From: Cyanobacteria bacterium UBA3301
Lineage (GTDB): Bacteria > Cyanobacteriota > Vampirovibrionia > Gastranaerophilales > Gastranaerophilaceae
Direction: 5' to 3'
DNA: 64,000 bases
NCBI GenBank assembly: GCA_002361485.1
Contig: DESZ01000024.1
Span: forward strand, 1-64,000
Positions 26,965-35,332 of this stretch are shown here, in pieces. Numbering within the stretch: position 1 is the first letter of the stretch; every line of letters begins with the position of its first letter. The position numbers and the translations under genes are program-made. A model generated the notes under the pieces. It saw nothing but the letters and a program-made list of their open reading frames with translations, did no database searches and was not told the origin of the DNA.

Positions 26965-28311
26965 TTATTTCCCGATGCAAAAATGGTCAAAGATATTATT
27001 TAGAATTTCGTCATTTATAACTTCGCCCGTTATCTCATCTAAAGACAACAGGGCAGATTTCACGTCAATATAAATCATATCCTGCAATTCGTGCATTTTT
27101 ACTCCGTCTAAAGCACGTTCCAAACTTTCTTTACACCTCAAAAGGCAGGTTTGCTGACGTTTATTGGTTACAAATTCAATATCTTCGGTTGAAATCCCCA
27201 AAGATTTTTGCTTAATAAGTTTTTTAAGTTCATCCAAACCCTCGTTTGAGTATGTCGAAAGCCTATATGTTTGAGGCAATTCATTATTTATGGAACCGTT
27301 TAAAATATCGGTTTTGTTTGCAACAATAATATGCTGTTTATCCTTAATAATATTGTATATTTCTTCATCTTGAGCGGTAAAGCCTTCTGTCGCATCATAC
27401 ATAAATATAATTAAATCCGCATCTTTGGCTGATTGCTTTGAATATTCAATACCGATTTCTTCGACTTTTTCAACCTCATCACTGTTGCGAATTCCTGCCG
27501 TATCTATTAAAGTAACGGGAATACCCAAATCAATTGTTTCTCTTATAACATCTCTTGTTGTTCCTGCAATATCTGTAACAATTGCGCGATTGATATTCAA
27601 TAATGCATTAAATAGTGAAGATTTCCCGACATTTGGACGTCCGACAATTGCAATATTTATTCCTTGTCTTAATATATCCGAAGCTTTTGCGCCGGATAAA
27701 ACTCTGTTTATTTCGGTTAGTGCTGAAGAAAAACTATCTTCTAAATATTTATATTCAGGCTCAACTACGTCTTCAGGGAAATCAATTCCTGCTACAATTT
27801 TTGACGCAACTTCAAAAAGTTTTGATTTTATTTCTATAATTTTATCCGCCAATGCTCCTGACAAATTTTTGGCCGATTGAATGGCAAAATCAGAGGTTTT
27901 AGAATGGATTAAATCCGCAACAGCTTCAGCTTTTGATAAGTCCATTCTCTTATTAAGAAAAGCCCTTTTGGTAAACTCACCGCGTTCTGCCATCCTTGCA
28001 CCGTTTTTTAAAACGATATCAAGAATGTTTTGAACAACCTGAACTCCGCCGTGGCATTGTATTTCGATTACATCTTCACCGGTATAGCTGTTCGGCTTGC
28101 CAAAAGGTAAAATCACGACTTCGTCTATTTTGTTTTCGTTATCATATATCCAGCCGTGGCAAATTTTGCCAGACGGTAAAGTCTTTTTATGTGAAATTTT
28201 TAGAGCGATATCAAAGCTCTTATCGCCTGAAATTCTTATAATACCGACGCCGCCCGTACCAAGCGGAGTAGAAATCGCTGCAATTGTATCAAATTCCTGA
28301 TTAATATTCAT
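26965..28311 (-). CDS. mnmE: tRNA modification GTPase MnmE (TrmE)
   Basis: MnmE works with MnmG to add the carboxymethylaminomethyl (or aminomethyl) group at U34 of several tRNAs. The 448 residues contain the tetrahydrofolate-binding N-terminal domain (AAISTPLGTGGVGIIRISG), a helical domain, a G domain with GRPNVGKSSLFNAL, DIAGTTRD, DTAGIR and NKTD, and the C-terminal CIGK with its catalytic Cys. The ATG at 28311 is chosen over a TTG at 28329 because the TTG lies in the promoter region and a TATAAT ends 6 nt before this ATG. Confidence 0.97.
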   Translation of the reverse strand: MNINQEFDTIAAISTPLGTGGVGIIRISGDKSFDIALKISHKKTLPSGKICHGWIYDNENKIDEVVILPFGKPNSYTGEDVIEIQCHGGVQVVQNILDIVLKNGARMAERGEFTKRAFLNKRMDLSKAEAVADLIHSKTSDFAIQSAKNLSGALADKIIEIKSKLFEVASKIVAGIDFPEDVVEPEYKYLEDSFSSALTEINRVLSGAKASDILRQGINIAIVGRPNVGKSSLFNALLNINRAIVTDIAGTTRDVIRETIDLGIPVTLIDTAGIRNSDEVEKVEEIGIEYSKQSAKDADLIIFMYDATEGFTAQDEEIYNIIKDKQHIIVANKTDILNGSINNELPQTYRLSTYSNEGLDELKKLIKQKSLGISTEDIEFVTNKRQQTCLLRCKESLERALDGVKMHELQDMIYIDVKSALLSLDEITGEVINDEILNNIFDHFCIGK

Positions 28312-28317
28312 AAATTT

Positions 28318-28323
28318 ATTATA
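28318..28323 (-). promoter_or_regulatory. -10 box of mnmE, leaderless
   Basis: On the minus strand a perfect TATAAT ends 6 nt before the ATG at 28311, with no Shine-Dalgarno sequence. The -35 region is weak. Confidence 0.5.
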
Positions 28324-28354
28324 TCCCAAAAAATTTATATTATTCCCGAGATAT

Positions 28355-29281
28355 TTATTTATTAAAAGTATTTTTTCTTAATGTAGCAATGGCCTCATGA
28401 ATTTCTCTTGATTTGTGCTCCAGATTATTATACACCTGCGAATTTATCTCTCCGCCGATAAGTAAAACAATGGAAGTATAATACAGCCAAACCATTAAAA
28501 TAAAAAATGCACCGATTGTGCCAAAAACAATATTATATGTTCCCAAATTGTTTACATATAAAGAAAATCCCCACGAACCGACTAACCAAAACACCGTAAA
28601 AAATGCAGTTCCGGGAAGGGCACTCTTTCTTTTGAAAGACTCATTTCCTCTTAAATCAGGCAGAATATAATAACTCAAAAAAGCCAACAAATACAATGCT
28701 AAAAAGGCAACAGGCCATCTTAAAGTTAAAATAGTTATAGCCACCGATGGAGATAATGAAAAATGTTCTACAAGAAATACAATAATTACTTTACCAAAAA
28801 TGATAATATTTATTGTTAAAAATAAAATTAAAATATTCACAAATACCATCAAGAATGACAATATTCTGGTATAAACAAAACTTCTTGTTTCTTCGACCTT
28901 ATATGCACGATTTAAACCTTTTAAAATAACAGCTACACCGTTTGTTGATAACACTAGTGATACCGTGATGCCGATTATAGCAAGGAGCTTACCATGATTG
29001 AAAATCATAGTTTGATTTAATACTGTCTTTAATAATTCCATTGCTTGAACCGGCATAAAATTAGACAAAACCCTCAGTATAGGATCCATATAAGATTGAT
29101 TTCCCATCCAGCCAAAAACAGCCATTAAGAACAGCATAAATGGAAAAATCCCGACAACAAGCATAAAACCCATTTCTGCAGCCATACCAAAAAAATCATT
29201 CTTTATAATTGAGCGTATCAAATTGATAAGCAAATGAAAATATTTATTCTTCATTAATTTTTTTATGATTGATTTTAACAT
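28355..29281 (-). CDS. YihY/BrkB-family inner-membrane protein
   Basis: The 308 residues hold about six hydrophobic segments. Family motifs include AAEMGFMLVVGIFPFMLFLMA near residue 33-53, AYKVEETRSF, the PVAFLALYLLAFLSYYILPDLRG segment and NLGTYNIVFGTIGAFFILMVWLYYTS near residue 245-270. These proteins were once mis-assigned as ribonuclease BN; their real role is unknown. The ATG overlaps the stop of the preceding DHH gene by 7 nt, so the two are translationally coupled. Confidence 0.92.
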   Translation of the reverse strand: MLKSIIKKLMKNKYFHLLINLIRSIIKNDFFGMAAEMGFMLVVGIFPFMLFLMAVFGWMGNQSYMDPILRVLSNFMPVQAMELLKTVLNQTMIFNHGKLLAIIGITVSLVLSTNGVAVILKGLNRAYKVEETRSFVYTRILSFLMVFVNILILFLTINIIIFGKVIIVFLVEHFSLSPSVAITILTLRWPVAFLALYLLAFLSYYILPDLRGNESFKRKSALPGTAFFTVFWLVGSWGFSLYVNNLGTYNIVFGTIGAFFILMVWLYYTSIVLLIGGEINSQVYNNLEHKSREIHEAIATLRKNTFNK

Positions 29282-30246
29282 AAATTTTGCTTTCTCAATT
29301 CTTCCAATATAAGCTTTACGGCATTTTGAACATTATCTTTTATAACAGCTCCTGCCGCTAATTTATGTCCGCCGCCGCCGAAAGCTGAACAAACCTTTGA
29401 AATATCTTTTTGCTTGCTGCGCATCGACACTTTTGAAACCGATGGACTCAATTCCTTTATAACAAATGCTATTTCCGTTGTGTTTATCGCGCGGAGCTTT
29501 TCTGTTAATCCGTCCGTATAATCTTCGCCGTTATTATTAAATCTCTCTAAATCTTTTTTATAAACAACGGTATAAGCTATCTTATCATCATTTAAAAATT
29601 CGGCCTTACCAACGCAATAACATTGAAATAATACCATATTTTTTGAATACGATTCATAACATTTTTGATAAATTTCGTTTCCGTTTGCTCCGAACGATAA
29701 TAATTTCCCTGCAATTTCCATAGTTGTCTGAGTGGTATTTGAAAATTTAAACCCGCCTGTGTCGGTTAAAATTGCAGTATATAAATTTGTTGCACAATCT
29801 TTTGATATTTTCCAATTTAATTTATCAGCAATATTATATAAAACTTCTCCTGTTGCAGAAGCCTCAGGCTCTACAATATTTATATCCGCATAATTATTGT
29901 TCGTTTCATGATGATCAATATTTATAGTATTTTTCGCCTTATCAAAAAGAATTTTGGCATCCGTACATCGGTCAATTGAAGCAACATCAAGATTAATTAC
30001 CAAATCATATTCTCTTGATAAATCCAACCGTTCAATTTGTTTTGCTTTTGAAATATTAGGTAAAAATTCATACGTTGACGGTAATTTTGAAACAATCACC
30101 ATATCGCATTTTTTTTTGTAATTATCATTTATTAATGAATACATACCACACATAGAACCCAAAGTGTCACCATCAGGGTTTATATGAGAAACAAGCAATA
30201 TATTTTTAGAATTCTTTATGGTATTATCTAACTGTTCTAATATCAT
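29275..30246 (-). CDS. nrnA: DHH-family phosphoesterase, NrnA-like (oligoribonuclease/pAp phosphatase)
   Basis: NrnA-type enzymes degrade very short RNAs and dephosphorylate pAp. The 323 residues have the DHH motifs SHINPDGDTLGSM near residue 20, NIDHHETNNNYADINIV near 110, TAILTDTGGFKFSNT near 160 and the DHHA1 signature FGGGGHKLAAGAV near 295. Length and motif spacing match NrnA rather than RecJ. A TGG-TACAAT extended -10 ends 6 nt before the ATG. It is divergent from dciA and followed by the YihY gene. Confidence 0.92.
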   Translation of the reverse strand: MILEQLDNTIKNSKNILLVSHINPDGDTLGSMCGMYSLINDNYKKKCDMVIVSKLPSTYEFLPNISKAKQIERLDLSREYDLVINLDVASIDRCTDAKILFDKAKNTINIDHHETNNNYADINIVEPEASATGEVLYNIADKLNWKISKDCATNLYTAILTDTGGFKFSNTTQTTMEIAGKLLSFGANGNEIYQKCYESYSKNMVLFQCYCVGKAEFLNDDKIAYTVVYKKDLERFNNNGEDYTDGLTEKLRAINTTEIAFVIKELSPSVSKVSMRSKQKDISKVCSAFGGGGHKLAAGAVIKDNVQNAVKLILEELRKQNLC

Positions 30247-30252
30247 TCTTGA

Positions 30253-30261
30253 ATTGTACCA
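30253..30261 (-). promoter_or_regulatory. Extended -10 promoter of nrnA, leaderless
   Basis: On the minus strand TGG-TACAAT ends 6 nt before the ATG at 30246. No Shine-Dalgarno sequence is present. Confidence 0.5.
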
Positions 30262-30282
30262 TAAAAATATCCGAGTAAATTT

Positions 30283-30618
30283 ATGAAAAAAATATTATAT
30301 ACAAACTTTCAAAACATAGATGATTTAATCTCTGAATTGGCTCAACAAAAGGATATTAAACGTGCAATTACGCGCAACAATTTATATAAATTCTGGTCAA
30401 AAGCAGCAGGCACAAAATTTGCACAAAATTCAAAGCCTTATTCAATGTTAAAAGGCTCTATTATGGTAGTTGCCTGCAAAACTCCTACAGTTGCTCAAGA
30501 ATTAATGCTTCGAAAAACTCAAATAATATCAAAACTTAAACCGTATCTTGAATCTCTGCATATGAAAATATCTGATATAAAATTTGACTCAAAAAAATGG
30601 ACGGAAGATACCGATTAA
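30283..30618 (+). CDS. DUF721/DciA-like protein (replicative helicase operator)
   Basis: This 111-residue basic protein fits the DciA N-terminal domain (DUF721): LYKFWSKAAGTKFAQNSKPYSMLKGSIMVVACKTPTVAQELMLRKTQIISKL, in which W, a hydrophobic strand pair and the A-Q-EL-x-x-x-K/R segment are typical. DciA interacts with and helps load the replicative helicase DnaB in bacteria lacking DnaC/DnaI; that role is known for other species and inferred here. It lacks a long C-terminal extension. It is followed after 44 bp by the FliI-type ATPase, which has its own promoter. Confidence 0.75.
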   Translation: MKKILYTNFQNIDDLISELAQQKDIKRAITRNNLYKFWSKAAGTKFAQNSKPYSMLKGSIMVVACKTPTVAQELMLRKTQIISKLKPYLESLHMKISDIKFDSKKWTEDTD

Positions 30619-30628
30619 TATTAAAAAA

Positions 30629-30656
30629 TTGATATTAATACAAATATTGTTATAAT
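30629..30656 (+). promoter_or_regulatory. Promoter of the FliI-type ATPase gene, leaderless
   Basis: TTGATA (30629-30634), a 16-nt spacer and a perfect TATAAT (30651-30656). The -10 ends 6 nt before the ATG at 30663, and no Shine-Dalgarno lies between. Confidence 0.6.
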
Positions 30657-30662
30657 TAAATT

Positions 30663-32012
30663 ATGACAAGAGAGCTTGACAAAAGTGATATGGAAGATTT
30701 AAAACAAAGAGTCAAAGAAAAACTTGACTCGGTATCTTTATATTCTTATAAAGGTTCTGTTTCAAAACTTTTAGGGTTAACAGTTGAAGTAAAATTACCC
30801 GGACTAAAAATTGGTGATTTATGCTTTATAGAAACCTATGACGGCAAGCAAAAGCCTGCCGAAGTTCAAGCTTTTAAAGGAGAAGTTGCACAATTATCGC
30901 TATTACTTGACGGAGAAGGAATCGGGCAAGGAAGCCTTGTAACATCAACCGGCAGACCAATAATTATACCTGTCGGAGATTTTTTATTAGGCAGATTGAT
31001 TGATCCGATGGGAAATCCTTTAGACGGAAAGCCTTTAGATACAACCGATGCTCAATGGCGTCCTATTGAAGGACCGCCGCCGGGGCCGTTTGAAAGGCCG
31101 ATTATAACTGAGATGTTTTCAACAGGAGTTCGCGCGATAGACGGATGTATGACAATGGGCTGCGGACAACGTTTAGGATTATTTGCAGGTTCAGGTGTAG
31201 GTAAAAGTACACTTCTTGGTATGATTGCAAGAAATTCTGATGCTGATGTTAACGTTGTTGCTCTAATCGGAGAACGCGGCAGAGAAGTTAAAGAATTTGT
31301 TGAAGATGCATTAGGCGAATACGGGATGTCACGTTCCGTTTTGGTATGCTCAACAGGAGATAAGCCGCCTCTTATCAGACAGAAGTGTCTTCTGACGGCA
31401 ACTGCGGTGTGTGAATATTTTAGAGATCAAGGTAAAAAAGTATTCCTAATGACAGATACGGTTACTCGTTGCGCAATGGCAGGACGCGAAGTCGGGTTAT
31501 CATTAGGAGAACCGCCTACTATGAAAGGTTATCCGCCATCAATATTTTCTTGGCTCCAAAAAGTACTGGAACGTGCCGGAAATAGTGAAAGGGGTTCCAT
31601 AACAGCCTTATATACCGTACTTATGGAAGGGGACGATATAAATGACCCTATTGTAGATATTGTTCGCGGTATTGTTGACGGGCATATTTTCTTATCCAGA
31701 AAAGTTGCAGAATCCAATCACTATCCTGCAATAGATGTTTTGGGAAGTATTTCTCGTTTGATGAGTGCTATTGCAACGCCTGAGCATAAACAGGCGGCAG
31801 CTAAGTTGAGAACTATTATGTCATTATACAGAGAGAATAAAGACCTTATTGATGTCGGAATGTACCAACCGGGGTCAAACCCGAGACTTGATACGGCTAT
31901 TGAAATGATGCCGAAAATTAACGGATTCTTACAGCAAAGAACTGATGAAAGCGTTACGATGGACGGAACAATAAATCAACTTATAGAAATGATGCAGGAC
32001 GTTGAAATTTAA
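30663..32012 (+). CDS. fliI: FliI/SctN-family type III secretion ATPase
   Basis: These ATPases energise export through flagellar or injectisome type III systems. The 449 residues match the family rather than F1-ATPase beta: DPMGNPLDGKP, the GPPPGPFERP segment, TGVRAIDGCMTMGCGQRLGLFAGSGVGKSTLLGM (Walker A near residue 170-185), ALIGERGREVKEF, FLMTDTVTRCAMAGREVGL (Walker B), GEPPTMKGYPPSIFSWLQKVLERAGNSERGSIT and SLYRENKDLIDVGMYQPGSNP. No FliH, FliJ or other flagellar or secretion genes surround it, so it is an orphan here. The symbol is by family; an injectisome role is not excluded. Confidence 0.9.
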   Translation: MTRELDKSDMEDLKQRVKEKLDSVSLYSYKGSVSKLLGLTVEVKLPGLKIGDLCFIETYDGKQKPAEVQAFKGEVAQLSLLLDGEGIGQGSLVTSTGRPIIIPVGDFLLGRLIDPMGNPLDGKPLDTTDAQWRPIEGPPPGPFERPIITEMFSTGVRAIDGCMTMGCGQRLGLFAGSGVGKSTLLGMIARNSDADVNVVALIGERGREVKEFVEDALGEYGMSRSVLVCSTGDKPPLIRQKCLLTATAVCEYFRDQGKKVFLMTDTVTRCAMAGREVGLSLGEPPTMKGYPPSIFSWLQKVLERAGNSERGSITALYTVLMEGDDINDPIVDIVRGIVDGHIFLSRKVAESNHYPAIDVLGSISRLMSAIATPEHKQAAAKLRTIMSLYRENKDLIDVGMYQPGSNPRLDTAIEMMPKINGFLQQRTDESVTMDGTINQLIEMMQDVEI

Positions 32013-32024
32013 TATAGGACAAAA

Positions 32025-32765
32025 ATGACTGAAATAAACAAAATCCGGGGAGAAATATTTTTTAAACATATCGCACTATTTTCTATTGTAGGAATTTTGA
32101 CAATTATTCTGAATGATTATTTTGCATATATTGTAGGGATGGAAATTCCTAAATGGTTTATTTCACCGCAAGATACAATTTCGTCGCTTGCCTTTCCTTT
32201 AGGTGTTTTAATATTTATATTCCTGTACGGATATTATTATAAATATGCCGGCGATTTATTTAAAGACGATAAATGTCAGATACCTGAAGTTTCACTAAAT
32301 TGTTTTATGGTATTTGCAAAGATGCTTCCTGTCATGATTTTTTGGAATATTTATATGTTTGCAGGAATTTTTGTTGGTTTAGGCTTATTTAAATTAGGAA
32401 CTTTTGCATCATACATTTATTTCGGATTACTCGGTCTTATCGGAATTTTTGTAAATCTTATTTATATACAATATTCAAAAGACTTAAAATATAACAAAAA
32501 ATTTTACACAATTAATACCTTAAAAAACATTATTTTAAAAACATTTTTGCCTGTAATTTCCGCGACAATACAAATTATAATATTATTTGGAATTACGGTT
32601 TATATGTTTTATCAATTTTATATACACTTATCAATAATTAAAAACCACGGATACTACCTCGGCTCAATATTATTCGGTATGTGCATTACGACATACATAA
32701 TATCTTTAATTCATCTGCTATATGTAAAAAAACTTGTTCGTATTGCAAAAGACAAACTTAATTAA
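32025..32765 (+). CDS. Hypothetical integral membrane protein
   Basis: The 246 residues form about six transmembrane helices (near 16-38, 55-75, 95-115, 118-145, 175-200, 215-238) with short loops and a basic C-terminus (KKLVRIAKDKLN). No known motif is seen. It starts 12 bp after the FliI-type ATPase with an AGGAC Shine-Dalgarno, so it is probably co-transcribed. Its last 8 nt overlap the stop region of the convergent lpxB. Confidence 0.75.
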   Translation: MTEINKIRGEIFFKHIALFSIVGILTIILNDYFAYIVGMEIPKWFISPQDTISSLAFPLGVLIFIFLYGYYYKYAGDLFKDDKCQIPEVSLNCFMVFAKMLPVMIFWNIYMFAGIFVGLGLFKLGTFASYIYFGLLGLIGIFVNLIYIQYSKDLKYNKKFYTINTLKNIILKTFLPVISATIQIIILFGITVYMFYQFYIHLSIIKNHGYYLGSILFGMCITTYIISLIHLLYVKKLVRIAKDKLN

Positions 32766-33882
32766 AAAGCTCTTTATCAATTTCTTTTGCAGCTTCAAAT
32801 GAAGATTTCTTTTCAGATAACATTGAACGAATTTTATCCAATTCTTCAATCATTTTTGTCCTGTCATCAGTATTAAACAATAAGTCTTCTATATGCTTTG
32901 CAATATTAATAGGATTTGCATTATCCATAAGTAATTCAGGAACTATAGATTTATCTGCAATTATATTTGGTAAAGATACACGCTTAATACATCTTACCAG
33001 TAAATATATCCAATAAAACAACCTTGGACCGCGATATGCAATAATCATCGGAGTTTTGTATAAACAAGCTTCCAGAGCCACTGTGCCTGATGCTAAAATT
33101 AAAGCATCTGAAACACTTAATAAAGCTTGATTCTCACCTTTTATTACTTTTATATCACAAACCCCAAGATACTTATTATAAATATCGTCAGATAAATTCG
33201 GAGCTTGAGACAAGCAAAATTGAAGCTGAGGATATTTTTTCTGCAAAATTTTTATTGCTCCCTTGAACGGTTCCATTAAATTCTTCAATTCAAATACTCT
33301 TGAACCCGGAAAAACAGAAACCAATTTTCTATCCGCATCCAAACCATGCAACCTAAAAAACTCCTTTTTAGACGGCGGCAATTGTAATTGAGAAACAAGC
33401 GGATGTCCGCAATAATGTACATTTATTCCGTATGATTTATACATAGGCAACTCAAACGGAAATATACATAATACTTTATCTATATATTTTTTTATCTTTT
33501 TTATACGATATTTACGACTTGCCCACACTTGCGGCGGAATATAATAAAAAATTTTTATGCCCGCCTGCTTTAAGTACTTCGATACCGCAAGGTTAAATCC
33601 TCCGTAATCAACCATCAAAACCAAATCAGGTTTATATTTATTTTTCAGATAATCAACGAGTTTTTTCCCGAGTTTATAATGCTTTATGACAATTTCAGGC
33701 GAGATTCCGACAGCAGAAAGCTTTTTTATATGCTCAAATATTTTTACCCCCTCAGCTTGAAGATTATCACCGCCAATACCCTCAAACTCATAGTCAGAAC
33801 TCATTTTCTTTAATTCTTTAACTACATTTGAAGCGTGGATATCACCTGAATATTCACCTGTTATAATAAAAATTTTCTTCAT
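32758..33882 (-). CDS. lpxB: Lipid-A-disaccharide synthase
   Basis: LpxB (GT19) joins 2,3-diacylglucosamine-1-phosphate to UDP-diacylglucosamine, forming the lipid A disaccharide at the inner membrane. The 374 residues start TGEYSGDIHASNVVKEL and include EGIGGDNLQAEGVKIF, DYGGFNLAVSKYLKQ, YYIPPQVWASRKYRIKKI, FPFELPMYKSYGINVHYCGHPL, FPGSRVFELKNL and ASGTVALEACLYKTPMIIAYRG, all typical. It is last in the minus-strand envelope operon, 3 bp after lpxI, as expected for consecutive pathway steps. Confidence 0.97.
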   Translation of the reverse strand: MKKIFIITGEYSGDIHASNVVKELKKMSSDYEFEGIGGDNLQAEGVKIFEHIKKLSAVGISPEIVIKHYKLGKKLVDYLKNKYKPDLVLMVDYGGFNLAVSKYLKQAGIKIFYYIPPQVWASRKYRIKKIKKYIDKVLCIFPFELPMYKSYGINVHYCGHPLVSQLQLPPSKKEFFRLHGLDADRKLVSVFPGSRVFELKNLMEPFKGAIKILQKKYPQLQFCLSQAPNLSDDIYNKYLGVCDIKVIKGENQALLSVSDALILASGTVALEACLYKTPMIIAYRGPRLFYWIYLLVRCIKRVSLPNIIADKSIVPELLMDNANPINIAKHIEDLLFNTDDRTKMIEELDKIRSMLSEKKSSFEAAKEIDKELFN

Positions 33883-33885
33883 ATT

Positions 33886-34701
33886 CTATACTGCCATTAT
33901 TACAATATTGTGATCATCGGCATATTGTACAACTTTCTCTTGGTCAACAATAATTGTTTCATTTGCTTCAACCGCGATAACACCGGCATTTTTGTGATTC
34001 ATTGTTCTTAATGTTCTCATCCCGATTGCAGGAATATCAAATCTTTTATCCTGATTTGGTTTTGCAACCTTTACAACTACCGCGCCTTTTTTTGCTAATT
34101 TTGCACCGCGTTTTATGCAGCAATCCGTACCCTCGATAGCCTCAACCGCCATTATCATTTTATCTTTTATAACGACAGATTGACCTACATCTAATTTCCC
34201 CATTTCTTTTGCAAGCCAAAATCCGTAATTCACATCAGCCATCTGCTCTTCTGTCGGTTTATGTTTACCCAAAACTCCGGCAGGAATCATCAAATTTTTT
34301 ATAAATATTGTTTGATCCAAAACTTCTATTCCGATTTTATTCAATTCGTCAACAATAATAAGCATGACTTTATCGTCATTCAGACGAGTTGCTTCCTTGA
34401 CCAAATCAACCGCACGTTTATCGAATTTATGAAGCTGTAAAAGAACTTTTTTATGCACCTTTCCTAAAAAAGTCAACTGCTTTATCTGTTCTTCTTTTAA
34501 TATTGATTCAATACGGTTAACTTCTCCCGGATGACAAGAATATACCTTTGAACAATATTTCTTTAGTTCCCCGACATTATCTTTTGCCAAAGAAATACAA
34601 ATCACTTCAAATCCGTTTTCTTTTGCATACTGTGCCATTCTGATAGGGAGTATTCCGTCTCCTGCTATTAATCCCTGTTTATTTTCCAGTGTAATTGCCA
34701 T
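33886..34701 (-). CDS. lpxI: UDP-2,3-diacylglucosamine pyrophosphatase LpxI
   Basis: LpxI hydrolyses UDP-2,3-diacylglucosamine to lipid X and replaces LpxH in many bacteria. The 271 residues match DUF1009/LpxI: GLIAGDGILPIRMAQYAKENG near the N-terminus, FLGKVHKKVLL, DDKVMLIIVDELNKIGIEVLDQTIF, IKDKMIMAVEAIEGTDCCIKRGAKL and DIPAIGMRTLRTMNHKNAGVIAVEA. It lies between the class II aldolase and lpxB. Presence of LpxI and LpxB together is good evidence for lipid A synthesis in this organism. Confidence 0.96.
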   Translation of the reverse strand: MAITLENKQGLIAGDGILPIRMAQYAKENGFEVICISLAKDNVGELKKYCSKVYSCHPGEVNRIESILKEEQIKQLTFLGKVHKKVLLQLHKFDKRAVDLVKEATRLNDDKVMLIIVDELNKIGIEVLDQTIFIKNLMIPAGVLGKHKPTEEQMADVNYGFWLAKEMGKLDVGQSVVIKDKMIMAVEAIEGTDCCIKRGAKLAKKGAVVVKVAKPNQDKRFDIPAIGMRTLRTMNHKNAGVIAVEANETIIVDQEKVVQYADDHNIVIMAV

Positions 34702-34711
34702 TATTTCCTCT

Positions 34712-35326
34712 TTATTTCAATAATTTTATCTTTTCTACTTCTTCATCTGATAATATTCTAGCACCACCAAGAATTTTTGAAAATATCATAGTTTTCGCAT
34801 ATTCTTCACACAATTCCAGCTTTAAATACGCATCCTTCAAATCGGTCCCGCCAACAATTACGCCGTGGTTCTTCATCAATATAACATCATGCGTGCTAAA
34901 ATATTTAGCAGTTTTTTCAACCAAATCATTTGAACCGGGCAGCGCATATTCTGCTAAAGGTATATTATCAAAACAAAATATGATTTCAGGCAATACAGGC
35001 AAATCTAACCCCAAACCGCAAGCAGCAAATGCTGTTAAACAAGGGGAATGAAAATGCAAAATAGCATTTATATCCTCTCTTTGCCGATAAAATTCAAGAT
35101 GCAAAAATTTTTCACTTGAAGGTTTAGCCCCTTCAATTATGCTTCCGCTAAAATCAATTACGGAAAAATCATCTTCAATGAGCATGCCGTTTGCTGAGCC
35201 GGTTGAAGTTATAACAACACTATCGCCAGCTCTTACAGATATATTACCGGAAATTCCGGGGGTATAATTTTTATCCCCGGAAAGTTTTCCGTATTTTATA
35301 ATTTCCATTTTTATTTCTTCAAACAT
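34712..35326 (-). CDS. Class II aldolase/adducin-family protein
   Basis: This 204-residue protein has the FucA/AraD fold signatures: YTPGISGNISVRAGDSVVITSTGS near residue 20-43, the zinc-binding ILHFHSPCLTAFA near 90 and MKNHGVIVGGTDLKDAYLKLE near 150. Members are zinc aldolases or epimerases acting on sugar phosphates (fuculose-1-P, ribulose-5-P, methylthioribulose-1-P); the substrate is not clear. It is embedded between lptD-like and lpxI with gaps of 6 and 10 bp, so a link to envelope sugar supply is possible. Confidence 0.88.
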   Translation of the reverse strand: MFEEIKMEIIKYGKLSGDKNYTPGISGNISVRAGDSVVITSTGSANGMLIEDDFSVIDFSGSIIEGAKPSSEKFLHLEFYRQREDINAILHFHSPCLTAFAACGLGLDLPVLPEIIFCFDNIPLAEYALPGSNDLVEKTAKYFSTHDVILMKNHGVIVGGTDLKDAYLKLELCEEYAKTMIFSKILGGARILSDEEVEKIKLLK

Positions 35327-35332
35327 TTGAGC

